Positions 63,992 through 64,000 of a DNA stretch of 64,000 nt are shown here, one piece after another. Every line of letters starts with the position of its first letter. The first letter of the stretch is position 1. The translations under genes were made by a program, and so were the position numbers. Under the pieces are notes generated by a model. The model was not told where the DNA came from and ran no database searches. It was given only the letters and a program-made list of their open reading frames with translations. The DNA comes from Pseudonocardia broussonetiae (lineage in GTDB: Bacteria; Actinomycetota; Actinomycetes; Mycobacteriales; Pseudonocardiaceae): positions 3,417,501 to 3,481,500 of the forward strand of contig NZ_CP053564.1 of assembly GCF_013155125.1 (NCBI RefSeq), written 5' to 3'.

Positions 63992-64000
63992 CCGACCGAG

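Overview
The window is chromosomal DNA from a very GC-rich actinobacterium. The conserved blocks (rimP-nusA-ylxR-infB-DUF503-rbfA-nrnA, truB/ribF/rpsO/pnp/M16/dapB, thyX/dapA/rnj/ftsK, argA/rimO/pgsA/clgR/pspA), the many GTG and TTG starts and the leaderless-style promoters point to Pseudonocardiaceae, most likely Pseudonocardia. This is inferred from gene order and style; no search was run. No rRNA, tRNA, CRISPR array, insertion sequence or prophage was seen.

Layout. 1-8.4 kb: a Tat-type lipoprotein gene cut by the window edge, then the translation/ribosome-maturation operon, nanoRNase and a methyltransferase. 8.4-15.6 kb: MATE exporter, an asymmetric heterodimeric ABC exporter, a subtilase with a separate propeptide-like protein, truB. 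15.6-17.1 kb: a gene-free island of hairpin-forming repeats. 17.1-25.9 kb: ribF, an XRE regulator, rpsO, pnp, M16 protease, an iron-uptake lipoprotein with an iron box, dapB. 25.9-36.7 kb: accessory enzymes and transporters, an AlkX/YcaQ-like glycosylase, a RHH/DUF4097 pair, thyX, dapA, rnj. 36.7-39.3 kb: a HEPN/MNT toxin-antitoxin pair bracketed by two palindromes, lysine 6-transaminase and its Lrp regulator. 39.3-43.4 kb: two tiny related ORFs, a secreted SBP56/methanethiol-oxidase-like protein and a membrane partner. 43.4-52.4 kb: ftsK, a YceI fusion, VOC/AraC, argA, rimO, pgsA, clgR, pspA. 52.4-64 kb: Nei-type glycosylase flanked by 22-bp repeat arrays, an ABC-2 exporter with two-component system, YidC paralogue, PucR-like regulator, esterase and Baeyer-Villiger-type monooxygenase.

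The most unusual structures are: (1) two paralogous mini-ORFs (LE-x-FW-x2-RR-x3-FD-x2-C) upstream of the SBP56/membrane-protein pair; (2) the 15.63-16.99 kb island, built from exact-length 81-bp and about 64-bp units that meet at GATC and fold as hairpins; (3) a dispersed 42-nt palindrome present three times with compensatory base changes, placed at gene 3' ends and around the HEPN/MNT module; (4) further unique long perfect palindromes at convergent gene ends; (5) two separate 22-bp-period arrays on either side of the Nei-type gene.

About a dozen genes have a TAnnnT hexamer exactly 6-7 nt before the start codon, which indicates widespread leaderless transcription.
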